Positions 1 to 10,743 of a stretch of DNA of 64,000 nt are shown here, one piece after another. The stretch spans positions 31,027,489 through 31,091,488 of the forward strand of contig OY992832.1 of the NCBI GenBank assembly GCA_963921425.1, in the 5' to 3' direction. A program made the translations under genes and the position numbers. Source of the DNA: Dryas octopetala. Taxonomy: Eukaryota > Streptophyta > Magnoliopsida > Rosales > Rosaceae. The notes under the pieces were generated by a model. The model saw only the letters and a program-made list of their open reading frames with translations. It made no database searches and had not been told where the DNA came from. Numbering within the stretch: position 1 is the first letter of the stretch; each line of letters begins with the position of its first letter.

Positions 1-381
1 ATTTTTAATGTTTCTGATTTATACTTATTTGAAGGATTTGATGGGGAACCAGTTTCCACAGAGGCACAAATACAACAACTTCCAAAAGCACAACCCGATG
101 TTATTGAAGATGTTTTAGACGTCAAAGAGGTGAAATCAAGGAGAGGGAACCAGTATCGGCGATTCTTGGTCAAATGGTTGGGAAAACATGCTAGTGAAAG
201 TACATGGATTGCTGAAGAAGAGTTGAAAAGAATTGACCCAGAGATATATAATGAAGTTGTGAAGACTTTCTCGCCGGAGTCGAGTTCTTTCCAACCCGGT
301 GGAGTTGATGCAGGAGCATCTGCTAGGGTTTCCAAAATAATTTCCTTGATTGATTATGAATTTAGGAGTCTAGTTTCTTGA
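1..381 (+). CDS. Ty3/gypsy chromovirus polyprotein, C-terminal chromodomain (5' truncated by window edge)
   Basis: Frame 1 is open from the first base to the TGA at 379-381. It begins with the integrase tail motif FNVSDLYLFEG and continues into a chromodomain (VLDVKEVKSRRG, QYRRFLVKWLGK, ESTWIAEEEL), typical of chromovirus integrases, where this module is thought to steer insertion to particular chromatin. The three aromatic or hydrophobic cage positions look retained (Y/F near RRFLVKW, and the W of STW). The reading frame runs past the start of the 3' LTR at 306, so the last ~25 residues are LTR-encoded, which is usual for these elements. The rest of the gag-pol gene lies left of the window. 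No internal stop is seen in this part, so it may have been active fairly recently. Confidence 0.85.
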   Translation: MFNVSDLYLFEGFDGEPVSTEAQIQQLPKAQPDVIEDVLDVKEVKSRRGNQYRRFLVKWLGKHASESTWIAEEELKRIDPEIYNEVVKTFSPESSSFQPGGVDAGASARVSKIISLIDYEFRSLVS

Positions 382-718
382 TTATTAGATCTTAATTAAT
401 AAGGATTTGCCTTTATATTTTCCTAGTTAGTTTAGGTTTATGCTTTCCTAGTTATCTTAGGTTTATGTTTTCCCTATATAAGCTTAAGGCTTAGGTTGTA
501 ATAGACAGTTTTTTTATGCAATATATTTTTCTGATAATTCAGATTTGAGAGTTTCTTTTGGGTTCCTAACCCTAGAACTCATTTATCTACGTTCCAACTT
601 TGATTATATAGCTTTATTCTCTTCTCTTCCTATTGTTTGTTGCTGGAAGTATTCTCTACAGTGGTTTTTTGCCCTAAAACTACAGCTGGACAGCAGCCTT
701 TGCTCCTGTCCTGCATCA
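306..718 (+). mobile_element. 3' LTR of the chromovirus
   Basis: The block starts TGATGCAGGA and ends TCCTGCATCA, a perfect 10-bp terminal inverted repeat with TG...CA ends, 413 bp long. It directly follows a G-rich stretch that would be the polypurine tract (decayed). A TATA-like CCTATATAAG lies at about 475-484, as expected for an LTR promoter. The partner 5' LTR is outside the window, so the target duplication cannot be tested. The five bases after the end are AAAAG. Confidence 0.8.
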
Positions 719-2196
719 AAAAGAAAATCAACATGTGCAAACATGTTAATGACTTCAACTTGCTCTAAAAAAAGGAAATAAAGCATGAACTAGTTTTGGT
801 CATGACTTAGAATGTACTTAAGTTGAATTAAGTAAAACTTGCAACCTTCCCCTCTGCATGAACTCAAGCCTAGTAAGTAAATAACATACCTCATAATGAA
901 TTATTTACACCCTACATAATTGGAGCTGTTATATAAACAAATTAGGATAATATGAACCTGGTTTCATTGCTTTGCTTTAGTATTGTATGTCTTTAGGATT
1001 GTAAACTAATTGAACTAAAAGCTAGGAACTGAAACTGATAAGGTAGTGGTTGACTATCCTACTTTGCTTCGAAATAACAATGAAACTAATACAAGTCTGC
1101 TACATTTAAATTGATGCTCTTAATATGATTTATTGGTTTTATTTTTTTAATTAAGAAACATGCTTGTATGATTTATTTAGTGAACTAATCATGCATTTTT
1201 GATACTGTCGTCACTTGATTTCATATGCATAATTGATAATGGTTCATTGAAGGCATAATTACCTTTATGGAAACTGCCATTGCATTACATTAGCATTCAT
1301 GTATATTAAATCAAGAATGTATACTTTAATGTGTTTAGAGTGTTTGAACTTCCTAATTAGAGATGAAAGGACAAAACAAAACTTTATCCTTAAGTTCAAT
1401 CCCCTAAAAGTATGCGTACGGTTTTATCTAGAGTTGGTTATGTATTTTAAGAATATGCTAGATGGGAAGAGATAGACTTATTTGCTTCCAATAGAGAGCA
1501 TCTCACTATCTTAGGCCTATCTCTGAATAGGATGTTGTGATAGGGGTAATGAAAATTACAAATTAGGGATAAGTTCACTGTTTTTACACATTGACAGGTG
1601 AGCTTTGTCATAGAGAAAAGATACGCACTGCATAGTTATTTATTTGAACATGCATCTGCATTTCATGAACTTATTCATGGTTAATTGTAAGGAATCAATA
1701 ACATGTGAATTAATGCCATTATGATATGAGGTCAATGATTATATACTTATGTTTGGCATCTGTTTATCAACTGTTTTAGAACTTCATTTAATTCAGAATT
1801 TGAGTATGAGAAGTTGCTGATTGGATGAGATTGGCTTGAATATAATAATCCTATTTTACCTCCTGTTTCTATGCATTGTTTTATTGTTTGTGCTTAAGCC
1901 AGTTTGGCAAAAGATTATGGTTTTGTTAAAGTTTATTTTTGGTAATCAAAACTAGCTAGTTTGAAATGTATGCAAATGCTTTTGGACTGGTTGAGCAAGG
2001 GATCAGCTGTTTTGATGATGCTCATCCCTACACAGTTTGTGAATGCAGGATCAATTTAGGAGAATGGTTAGCATGGTTGAACTTTCATATTCAGAGGAGA
2101 AAAGAAGTTGGTGGAATAGGACCCCTAGCTTTGACATCCCAACACCCCAACATCGAAGGACACAAGTGAGGAGGAAGATCCCTCTATGGATGAGTG
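719..2196. other. AT-rich intergenic spacer, no gene seen
   Basis: No supported coding region. A 67-codon open frame at 1966-2169 has an ATG but no recognisable motif and is probably chance. I see no strong repeat apart from AT-rich simple stretches. Confidence 0.5.
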
Positions 2197-2657
2197 TGTA
2201 ACAACCCTTTTACTTTATTTACTACCTTAGTCGTGAAATCTATTGAATCAAGGATATAGAGGATTAGAATGGCTCATTGTTTGTTTTTAATTGTTTTAAA
2301 TCTTCAGTACTTTGAAAGATTATCGTTTAGGACTCCAATATGATTATTATTTATAAAGGTTTTTCCTTAGTGTGTTTTAAAGCAATGGTGTGCTTATTAT
2401 TTTATAAATTCATATTTTCAACTACTAAACCTAAGAAGCTCATCACTTTGATAAAGCTTCTTTGTTGCAAACTCTCTGTACTTTAAAAAAAAAAAAAAAA
2501 TTCTTCTACCCTTTTGCAAGGTATTTAATTAAGCCTTGCATTGATTATTAGCTTTGGAGTATTCTCATTAGGTTTTAGTGAGTTTAATTCAAGGTTAATA
2601 ACCAATGTGGCACTGCCACATGCCCAAAAGTGACAAACCTCATTTTGGGGTATGACA
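2197..2657 (+). mobile_element. Candidate solo LTR
   Basis: The block begins TGTAACAACCC and ends GGGGTATGACA, the TG...CA ends common in plant Ty3 LTRs. It is flanked by GAGTG (2192-2196) and GATTG (2658-2662), a 5-bp target duplication with one mismatch. It contains a 16-A run near 2486-2501. No internal region, PBS or second LTR is seen, so a solo LTR from unequal recombination is the simplest reading. The mismatch keeps this tentative. Confidence 0.45.
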
Positions 2658-2662
2658 GATTG

Positions 2663-3324
2663 TGCGATAGGAAATGATTGGGAAAAGCCTATCTAGGTTC
2701 TTTTCTTGCCTAAATCGACTACAACTTTGAAAATGAACAACCAAAATATAAATAAAAGAGCAACATCAAATAACACTAAAATAAATTCAAAGAAGCAAGA
2801 GGCGTTCTTGAAAAACTCAAAATATAGAGAAATTGCATGAACATAAGGAAATACAATTAAAAGGGAGCTTGAAAGACTAAGAAAATGAAAATAAATAGAG
2901 ATTCGAGAAATAAAAGCCACCGAGTTGAATTGAGAGCAAAAACCTTACTCGGCGAATTTCACATTGTTGTGAGTTTTTGGGGTTGTTTGTATATTGGAGA
3001 TGGTTTTTGAAATTACCTTGTAAGCTTCCTTTTATAGTGGTCTAATTCCTTTGACCCCAAGTTTTGTAACTGTGTGTGTGACTTAGAATGACTATCTTTT
3101 TGGAGTAGGAAAACAGCTGTAGATGAGCTACTTAAGTGGTGAACAGTTGTCCATGAGTTGAGAATGCATGAGATAAGAATGATAAGTTACTCGAGTTACA
3201 AATACGTTTAGCCGAGAGTTTGGATTAATACTTGATGGTCCTCCTTCTATCTTGCTGAAATCTAATTAGAAATAACCCAGCTAAACATTCATGTGGGTTA
3301 TGACCCATTTTGGATGGGGGTATA
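2663..3324. other. Intergenic spacer, likely old retroelement debris
   Basis: A-rich tract followed by unique-looking AT-rich sequence. No supportable gene. The style (A-rich run, then a short ~3040 TATAGTGG-type segment) resembles degraded LTR sequence, but I cannot place boundaries. Confidence 0.35.
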
Positions 3325-3333
3325 CACAATAAT

Positions 3334-3395
3334 GAGCAAATTACACATAGCTACCTCAAGCATACACCTCATTTCAAGTTAGTATCTCAAGTTGT
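3334..3395 (+). repeat. Left terminal inverted repeat of the Mutator-like element
   Basis: Starts GAGCAAATTACACATAG and contains CATTTCAAGTTAG. It pairs with the complement of 8369-8430 with roughly nine mismatches over 62 bp. Confidence 0.7.
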
Positions 3396-4954
3396 TAGTT
3401 CTAGGATTTTATAAATTGGCTTTTCCTTGCCAAAAATATTGTAATTATTTTACATTTTCCACATTCAACAAGCTCTAGGATATAATTAAGAATCTAGTTT
3501 ATTAGAGTTTTTTTTGGGATGAAGAAGTCAAGATTGAAAGAACCAAAGCATGTGGTCTAAGGTAATGTGCATTTCATGCATCATAATATATTCATTTGAG
3601 TACATGAGTGTGTAGTGTAAGTTGGGTTTGTCATTTGTTCAATGGACTCAGCCCATTACATGTTTTAATGGTGTTGTAAGTGGACCCATCATATGTGGTT
3701 GTTTCTGAAAACCCATTATTCTTTTAAAGAACATGTGATGTGCACATGAGTTTTTAATTGTCCCAGCTCACACCAGCTCACATCAGCTCACATTTCATAC
3801 AAGTGTGCACTGTTCACTTTCTTCTCCAGCTAACTCACGCATACACATGCTGATTTTCCGAGCTAAAATTATCCCTTTCTCCACATTACCATTCTTATCA
3901 ATAACCAACCAAGGATTCTATTTCTTGGACATTCTGTTTGCTGTCATTTTGTTTTTTAGCTCAAACCAAGTGGGATCCTCCATGTGTCCAAGAGTTGGTA
4001 AGATTTGTGTTTGAACAAAACAAAGGGTACTGCCTCTCTTATCTCAACCTCTTTCATTTGGGTTTTTAACATTTTTGAGCTTTTTGAGAGAGTGTTATTG
4101 ATATAACAGTGAGGAAATTAAATTATTTTTTGAGAAAAGAAAATGTTTTCTAAAATCTGAGTGGATCTTGAGTGTTCTTTATCATCATCAATCACTCATG
4201 TGGATTTTAGATATGGATTCTCCATCGACTTCTTTAAGTTTTGTAACTTGAGGAAGCTGATTTCTATAGAATCCAAATTGCATTTCATAGCTTAATCTTT
4301 GGAATCCACTTGCTTGGTTGCTATTGGTGCCGTGCATTGAAGATCTCAAGGAAGAGCTGCCAATTCATGATTGACTGACCGTTTGGCTCAAAATGTTTGC
4401 ACAAAGATGCACAAGGGTAAAAAGTTGCCACTTAAAGTTACGACTTAGGTGTTGAGCTTGTTTGTGTGATTTCTTGTATTGAAATTCTTGATAGTGGATT
4501 GCCCGATCAGCCGAAAAAGACCCCCAGTTTTTAAACCCTTTTGTGGTTTTTCTGGGTAAACAATCTTGTGTCTTCCACCTTGATTATTTCTCTTGTGTTG
4601 TTTCTTGTTAAAAGATGAAATTATGAACACAACAACACACACCTCACTCATATGCATGATAAGTTGAACCTGCTGCCAAATCACACACCACTCTAGTTGT
4701 TGATAACACTGAGATGCCTAAACTGATGGATCCTTTGAGTACGTGCTTAGGTTGTCACTTAATTCTCTTGTGTGTTTGATTTGGGTTAGATGCAAATTTT
4801 GTGTATTGGTTTCAGAGTCAGTCTGTTTGTGCAAATTTATATTTGTTTGATTAGTTTCTGAGTCATCACTTAAGCAAAAATTGAGATCCGATTACTTAGT
4901 GTGATTCTAACTAAGTATATTAGGCAGCTAAGCCACCTAATACCAAATTACAAT

Positions 4955-4967
4955 TGGTATCATGAGC
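4955..4967 (+). promoter_or_regulatory. Primer binding site of the nested copia
   Basis: TGGTATCATGAGC closely resembles the initiator-Met tRNA complement TGGTATCAGAGC used by plant copia elements. It sits two bases after a CA that would close the 5' LTR at 4952. The LTR start lies somewhere between 3500 and 4700 and cannot be fixed because no 3' LTR survives for comparison. Confidence 0.5.
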
Positions 4968-4999
4968 ACCGGCTCTAAAAGCAAATAGAGAGATCCTTG

Positions 5000-6950
5000 T
5001 GTACTGTTTGGTTTTAGGTGTGTCAAGATTGAAAGGGACAGAATTGCGGGCTCTTGCAATTCCCCTCCTTTCTTTGATGGTAGCAACTATGTTGCTTGGA
5101 AAGAAAAATTTGAGATTTTTCTTGATGTATATATTGAGCTTGCATACGAATATCTTACAATTGAGTGGATTTCTCCTACCAAAACTGTTGAAGGAAACAA
5201 AGTTCCTAAGCCTAGGTCTGAATGGTCAAATGCCGAAGTCATTGCCTTTAGTTCAAATAAGAAAGCTAGAAATGCCATAGTCACTGCATTGTCCTCTTCA
5301 CAATTTGCACACATTCAACATTGTGTCACGGCTAGACAAGCTTGGAACAAACTTAGAGTAGTTCATAAGGGTGATAAACAAGTTAGGTCACTTAAGTTGC
5401 AAATGATGCATGCTAAGTTTGAGCAAATTAGGATGAGGGAAACCGAATCTTTTTTTGAATTTTATGAAAAATTAGAAGCTCTAACCAATGAAGCCATGTC
5501 TTTGGGAAAGCCTTATGAGGAGTCAACAGTTATTCAAAAAGTTATTAGGTCTTTGCCAAAGAGGTTCTAATCTAAAAAACATGTCATTCAAGAAGTTCAA
5601 AACTTAGATGAACTTAGATTTGAAAAGTTGGTTGGAAAACTTAAAACTTTTGAGATGGAACTTGAAATGGAAGAAAAAGATAACAAGGGGAAATACATTG
5701 CATTACAAAGTATTGAGAGTGTCTTTGATTCTAAACCGAAGAAGTCAACAAAATCTAATTATGAAATTGCTTTATTTGTTAAGAAGTTTAGAAGAATATT
5801 TAGAAACAAAGGAAGATAAACTAGGATGAATGGCGGCCCCTCTAACGAGTTCAAGTTCAAACCTCAAGATGAGAAATCCTTTGAGAGAGAATATGAAAGA
5901 AAATCAGTTTATAGAGAGGGTAGATCATCTAGGAAAGAAATCAAGTGCTACACTTGTGAGGGTATTGGTCACATGGCTGTGGAGTGTGCAAGCAATAAAA
6001 AGAAACAAGTCAGTGACAAGAGCAAAGCCATTAAAATCACTTGAATTAAAGTAAAAGTGATCAGTCCCAGGAAAGTAAGTGTTCATCCGATGATGAACAA
6101 GATGAAATCACATTTGTTGCATCAATCAAGGAGATTTTAATTAACATGATGAAGAGTCTGACTTAGAATCTGCTCTAGATAGAGTCGTACATTGCACTGT
6201 GTGCAAATATGACTTGCTTTTTATTGAATCTCTCAGCATAAAGGAAGAAAAGAATAAAATGGAAAACACAACCAAGTGTATTTAAAATGAGAATTTAAAT
6301 GTCAAAGAATCAAGGTTGAAATTAAGTGAAAAAATTAAGTCTCTAGAGAGTGAATTAGAGTCACTAGTTGTCTTGAAAAACAACCTTGAAAGTTAAATCA
6401 AAGTGCTCAAGGAGAGCGACATTAACTTCAAAAATGCAAATCAAAAACTTCAAAATGAAGTGGATGCTACAAATAAAAATATTGTTGAGCTCACCATTGG
6501 TGCCAAGAAGATTGATAAAATACTAAGGAAAAACATTATGGTGACAAGACTGGTCTAGGATTTAATGAATGTGGTTCAAGTGCACTCAACACAAAGACAA
6601 ACTTTGTCAAGTCTGTCATTGGTCAAAGGGACAAGAAAGGTCTTGGATTCACTAAAATTGGTCAAAATGTATCTCACCCCAAGACTAGTTTTGTCAAGGC
6701 AATTGTCAAATTTGAAGTTAAACTCATTCCACACAAGAAACCTAAGTTCATCCCTGTGTGTCATCATTGTGGTGCTAAGGGTCACATTAGGCTGAATTGC
6801 AATTCACTTAGAAGGAAGAAAACCATCTCACTTCATAAGCAAGTAGATCACTTACTCGAAGAGGTAACCAAGATTTCAAAGCTTGTTACCACAAGACCCG
6901 AACAAAAGTCAAATCCAAAGCAAAAATGAGTTGAGAAAAATGCCACCAAG
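5000..6950 (+). pseudogene. copia gag (broken)
   Basis: Homology to copia gag runs through several frames: FDGSNYVAWKEKFEIFL near 5075-5130, then ALSSSQFAHIQ... TARQAWNKL and QMMHAKFEQIRMRETESF up to the stop at 5568. It continues after that stop (VIQEVQNLDELRFEKLVGKL). A first zinc knuckle, CYTCEGIGHMAVEC (CX2CX4HX4C), lies at about 5947-5988 and a second, CHHCGAKGHIRLNC, at about 6760-6801. Two knuckles separated by a coiled-coil-like stretch is typical of large-gag copia lineages. Frame shifts and stops make it non-functional. Confidence 0.8.
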
Positions 6951-7275
6951 TGTCTTGTAGCATTAACCGCACTTTCAGCTACAAAAAGAAATGTTTGTAC
7001 CTAGATAGTGGGTGTTTCAAACATATTATCGGAGATAAGGAAGTATTCACTTCACTAGCTCTTTATGATGGTAGTAGTGTCACCTTTGGAGGTCGTGAAA
7101 AGTCTTATGTGAGTGGTAAGGGAGTGGTCCATATCCCTAATGTACCCGAGTTGTCAAATGTGAGATTTGTGGAGGGTTTGAATTCAAACTTGCTTAACAT
7201 TAGTCAATTGTGTGATGAGTGGGCAGTAGAGGTCTGCATGTCAAAAATGGGCTGGAGAATTGTTGATGCAAAGGG
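6951..7275 (+). pseudogene. copia aspartic protease fragment
   Basis: The reading frame KKCLYLDSGCFKHIIGDK carries the retroviral-type protease motif DSG followed by the usual copia context (TFGG..., GKGVVHIPNVPELSNVRFVEGLNSNLLNISQLCDEW). Homology fades after about 7275 (RIVDAKGKH) and the following sequence is unrelated, so integrase and reverse transcriptase are missing. The open frame itself continues to 7384 by chance. Confidence 0.75.
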
Positions 7276-8368
7276 AAAACATCCCTATCATTATGCAGAT
7301 GCAAATCCTTTTATCAATCAATTTAATTCCCAATTTTTTCTTTCTTCTGCTACTCTCATCATAATCATCTTTATCCACCCTTAACCACCCAAATAAAAAT
7401 AAAATTAAAAAATCATTATCATTCTCTTTTTTTTTCTATGAAAAATATAAATCTCAAAACACCATGAACCCTAAGAATTTCAAACGTCTAACCCAAAATT
7501 AGAAAAAAAAAACAGCCCATAACCCCTGCCTCAGCCACCCCTCCTCCCCACACTCATCGACAACTCGCCTCTGAGGTCCGCCGCCGTTGTCACTTGGAAG
7601 GACAAGACCCTCCACTATATCAGATCTGGGTTGTTCTGCATTTTCTTGTTTCAAATTTGGGTTTTTTTATATTTATTTTATATTTATTTTTTTAAAATTG
7701 TAAACAATACAAAAATTTTCTTTGATTGATTTTAAGGAGAGAGGGGGGGTCGTCGGACCGGCGAGGAGGTGTCGCCGAAACCAAAGGACTCGCCGGTGAA
7801 GGTGGGTGGGGCGCTGCGGGCTGTAGGTGTGCTTGGCTTCCATTTTTTTTACTTTGCAGGTGAGGGTGGAGATGGGCTACAGGTTGGGAGAAGAAGAAAT
7901 GAGAAGAATAAAAGAGAAGAAGAAAGGAGAGAAGAAGATGGGCTGCAGGCTGCAGCTATGGTTTATTTTCTTTTGTTGGTCTACAGGTGAGGGTGGAGAT
8001 GGTGGGGATGGAGGAGTGGCTACAAGTTGGGGAACCTACACTTCTTTTTTTTTTTTTTTGTCTTCTTTTGTTTTGTTTTTTTATTCAATTATTTCATTTT
8101 TATAGTTTTATTTCAATTATGATTTGTGTTGATTTTTTTTTATGATTTTGTGTTGATTTTTTGATGATTTTTTGTTTTGTTTTGTTTTTTTTTTAATTGA
8201 ATTATTTTATTTTTTTTTATAAATATTTATTTCATTTTTAAAAGTATTTTATTTTTTATTATTTTTAAAATTAAGTTACGTTAGTGTGCCACATCGACAC
8301 TTCACGGGCTCCAACAGAGGTACTGGAGTGTCAAAAAATGAGAGTTGAGGTATTGACGGGCAACTTTT
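7276..8368. other. Interior right part of the Mutator-like element, with GC-rich gene-like segment
   Basis: 7300-7500 is AT-rich. 7515-8040 turns GC- and G-rich (CCGCCGCCG, GGCGAGGAGG) with a partial direct repeat of CAGGTGAGGGTGGAGATGG near 7858 and 7985. T-rich low-complexity DNA follows to 8260. No convincing protein frame is seen: open frames here use poor starts and have no motifs. It could be a captured host exon or UTR fragment (Pack-MULE style). Confidence 0.4.
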
Positions 8369-8430
8369 AGAACTTGAGATTCTAACTTGAAATAAGGTAT
8401 ATACTTAAGGTACCTACGTGTAATTTACTC
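8369..8430 (-). repeat. Right terminal inverted repeat of the Mutator-like element
   Basis: The reverse complement starts GAGTAAATTACACGTAGG and matches the left end at 3334-3395. It is followed at once by AACAATAAT. Confidence 0.7.
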
Positions 8431-8823
8431 AACAATAATTCTTTCATGCCATGTAATTAAGTGATTCATATAAGGACAAGAGTGTAATATTGGGAGAAGG
8501 AAGAAAAGTTGGCAATACTTGCCGAAAACATAAAGGAAACGACAAGGAAGAAAAGTGAGAAACACATGGTGGATAAGGGACAACGCACTAAAGAAAAGAA
8601 GAGCTAGCTACCACAAAGACTAGAGAGGAGATAGGTTGGGGACCGATTTTGAGGCTCCATTTATCATTCATGAACTGCTTGTAATTGTTAAATAAGTTGT
8701 GTATTTAGGCTTTTTCCTATTGTAATTAAGTTCTCTTGTGCCCTACGCTATTGGGCTTACATGTACTTGTATATAGACACTTGATTACTAATGAGAAGAT
8801 CAATCGTTTATGCAAAACTCATA

Positions 8824-8834
8824 TGGTATCAGAG
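8824..8834 (+). promoter_or_regulatory. Primer binding site (initiator-Met tRNA type)
   Basis: TGGTATCAGAG is the standard plant copia primer site. It sits about 100 bp upstream of the gag ATG, with a CT-rich leader (8885-8901) between them. Confidence 0.75.
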
Positions 8835-8930
8835 TAGTCTAGGTTTTTTTTTTCGTTTCTCCTCAACCCTTAAAACCCTAGTTCTCTCTCTCTCTCTCTC
8901 TTGCGGCGGCTCTCCCTCTCTTGATTAGCT

Positions 8931-9560
8931 ATGTCGACTGCTGATCTCCCTGCACCCTTGGTTGCATCCTTTATTCCTGGACCCAACGTGGCTTACTTTT
9001 TCCGCCTCGCAGATTCTAATTATCTTCTCTGGGTCAGTCTTATGCGCCTTTTTCTCGTCGGCCATGATTTATGGAAGTTTATGGATGGTTCTTTTTCTGC
9101 ACCCACTTCGACTATTCCTCCTGCTGCAGAGTCCGCCGCTGGTACTCCCCCTACTCCCAATCTGGCATATCTTGTGTGGCATCAACAAGATCAACTTGTT
9201 CTCTCCTACATCACCTCCACCTTGTCCGAGAATATTCTTGCTCTCACAGTAGGTTGCTCCACCTGTAGGGATGTTAGGGAATGTCTTCGCCATCACTATG
9301 CTCACGGTTTGTTGCTAACTCGACGAATATTCGCTTTCAATTGCTAGTGATTACTATGGGCTCTCGCACCATCTCTGCTTATCTTTAAGAGGCTAAACAC
9401 CTTGCAGACTCTCTTGCCTCCATTAATGAGCCTATGTCCAACAATGACTTAATTACTGCTGTCCTTCGCGGTCTTAATTGGCCCCGACTATCAGATGTTG
9501 GTCATAGTGGTTCTCAACTCGCCACCCTTGCCTGACTTTCCCGATCTTCTCTCTCGCCTC
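8931..9560 (+). pseudogene. copia gag (retrotransposon gag-like, frameshifted)
   Basis: An ATG at 8931 opens a 138-codon frame: MSTADLPAPLVASFIPGPN, then NYLLWVSLMRLFLVGHDLWKFMDGS, WHQQDQLVLSYITSTLSENI and STCRDVRECL. This is the N-terminal half of the gag family that binds and packages element RNA. After a stop at 9345-9347 the family sequence continues in another frame (IRFQLLVITMGSRTISAYL, then SINEPMSNNDLITAVLRGLN) with further stops. Shifted gag-like sequence goes on to the protease, so the gene is dead. Confidence 0.75.
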
Positions 9561-9879
9561 CTTTCTTTTGAGGCTCAACAGTTGCGTCCATCTATTGATT
9601 TTGGCTCTTCCCAGACTGCTCTTTTTTCTGCTCCACCTCAACATACTTCTCCACTACGTGCTACTATCCCTTAAGCTTAGGTTAATTACTTGGGCTACCA
9701 GCAACCTTCTTCAAGCTACCGTGGTGGCGATGGTGGTCAGCGAGGTCACCGTGGCAACTAGCAGCAACATTAACAGCCTCCTGCTTTTGTTCCTGTCCCG
9801 TACTACCCCATGCCTTCTCCCTTCCCACAGAATTATTTTTCTCCGGGTCCTTATCGTCTTCAACTTGCCCAATACCCAG

Positions 9880-10743
9880 AGCCTTTTACTATGTATTCGA
9901 ACACTGGTGCCACCAATCACATGACTGGTAGTGCTTCCTTCATTCCTCAAGTTGTTCCCTATCCTAGCTAGTAATACTTCTGTTCAACTTGGGAATGGTG
10001 AAACTCTTAACATTGCCCATACTGGTACGGTCCCCATTACACTCAAATGTCATCTCTTTCATCTTTGTCATGTTTGTCATGTTCTATCCTTGAATAAGAA
10101 TTTGTTGTCTGTTGCCAAATTCACTCAAGATAACAATGTTCAATTTGTTTTTGAGCCATCAGGTTTTCATATTTCTGACCTTAATTTTGGTGCAATCCTT
10201 TTTCAGGGCCCATGTAAGGATGGTCTATAACCCATTCAACTTCCATCTCCATAAGCATTGTCCGCTGTCTCCTCTAATTTATGGCATCATAGGCTTGGTC
10301 GTCTGTCTTCTCAAGTCTTGTCTCGTTTAGGTTCTCTTTTTAGTAATAAAAAGTGTTTTTGTAAAGGATGTGCTTTGGGCAAATCCTCACATCTACCATT
10401 TAATAACATTTTATTTTATGCTTTTGAATCCTTCACAATAGTTCACTTTGATGTATGGATGGTCACAGTTTCCCCAATCTATGGTTATAATTACTATGTG
10501 CTATTCATTGATGAATACACTCGTTTCACGTGGTTATACCCTATGCGCCGCAAATCAGAGGTACTCCACCATTTTAAAATTTGTCACCATGATTCAAAAT
10601 CCTTTTAATAAAACTATTAAATATTTGCAAAGTGATGGTGGGTCAGAGTATGTTAATCACTTGTTTTCTTCCTTCTTTCAATCTTTTGGTATTCAGCAGA
10701 GTTTTTTTTGTTCGCATACTCCGCAACAAAATGGGCTTGCTGA
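9880..10743 (+). pseudogene. copia protease and integrase, first part
   Basis: Frames near 9892-9925 encode a protease core reading NTGATNHMTGSASF, where the catalytic D of D(S/T)GAT has become N. LGNGE and LSLNKNLLSVAKFTQDN follow. The pre-integrase zinc domain (LWHHRLGR ... CKGCALGKS) is at 10258-10400, followed by the integrase core (HFDVW, YYVLFIDEYTRFTWLYPM, then QSDGGSEYVNHLF and HTPQQNGLA). The glutamate-bearing ERKH segment is split from it by the insertion at 10744 and resumes at 12734. Several stops and frame changes are present. Confidence 0.75.

Larger units (their letters stand above)
3325..8439. mobile_element. Mutator-like DNA transposon shell with nested or captured copia sequence
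   Basis: Terminal inverted repeats of about 60 bp occur at 3334-3395 and 8369-8430 (left starts GAGCAAATTACAC, right complement GAGTAAATTACAC; about 86% identical by eye). They are flanked by CACAATAAT (3325-3333) and AACAATAAT (8431-8439): a 9-bp duplication with one mismatch, the size made by Mutator-like transposases. No transposase gene is visible inside, so it is non-autonomous. The interior holds a copia gag/protease relic (about 4.95-7.28 kb) and a GC-rich gene-like segment (7515-8040). Whether the copia jumped in or was captured is unresolved. Confidence 0.65.

Noticed and set aside
1966..2169. 67-codon ATG frame
   Set aside because: No recognised motif, isolated in AT-rich DNA and just before a candidate solo LTR; chance is more likely.
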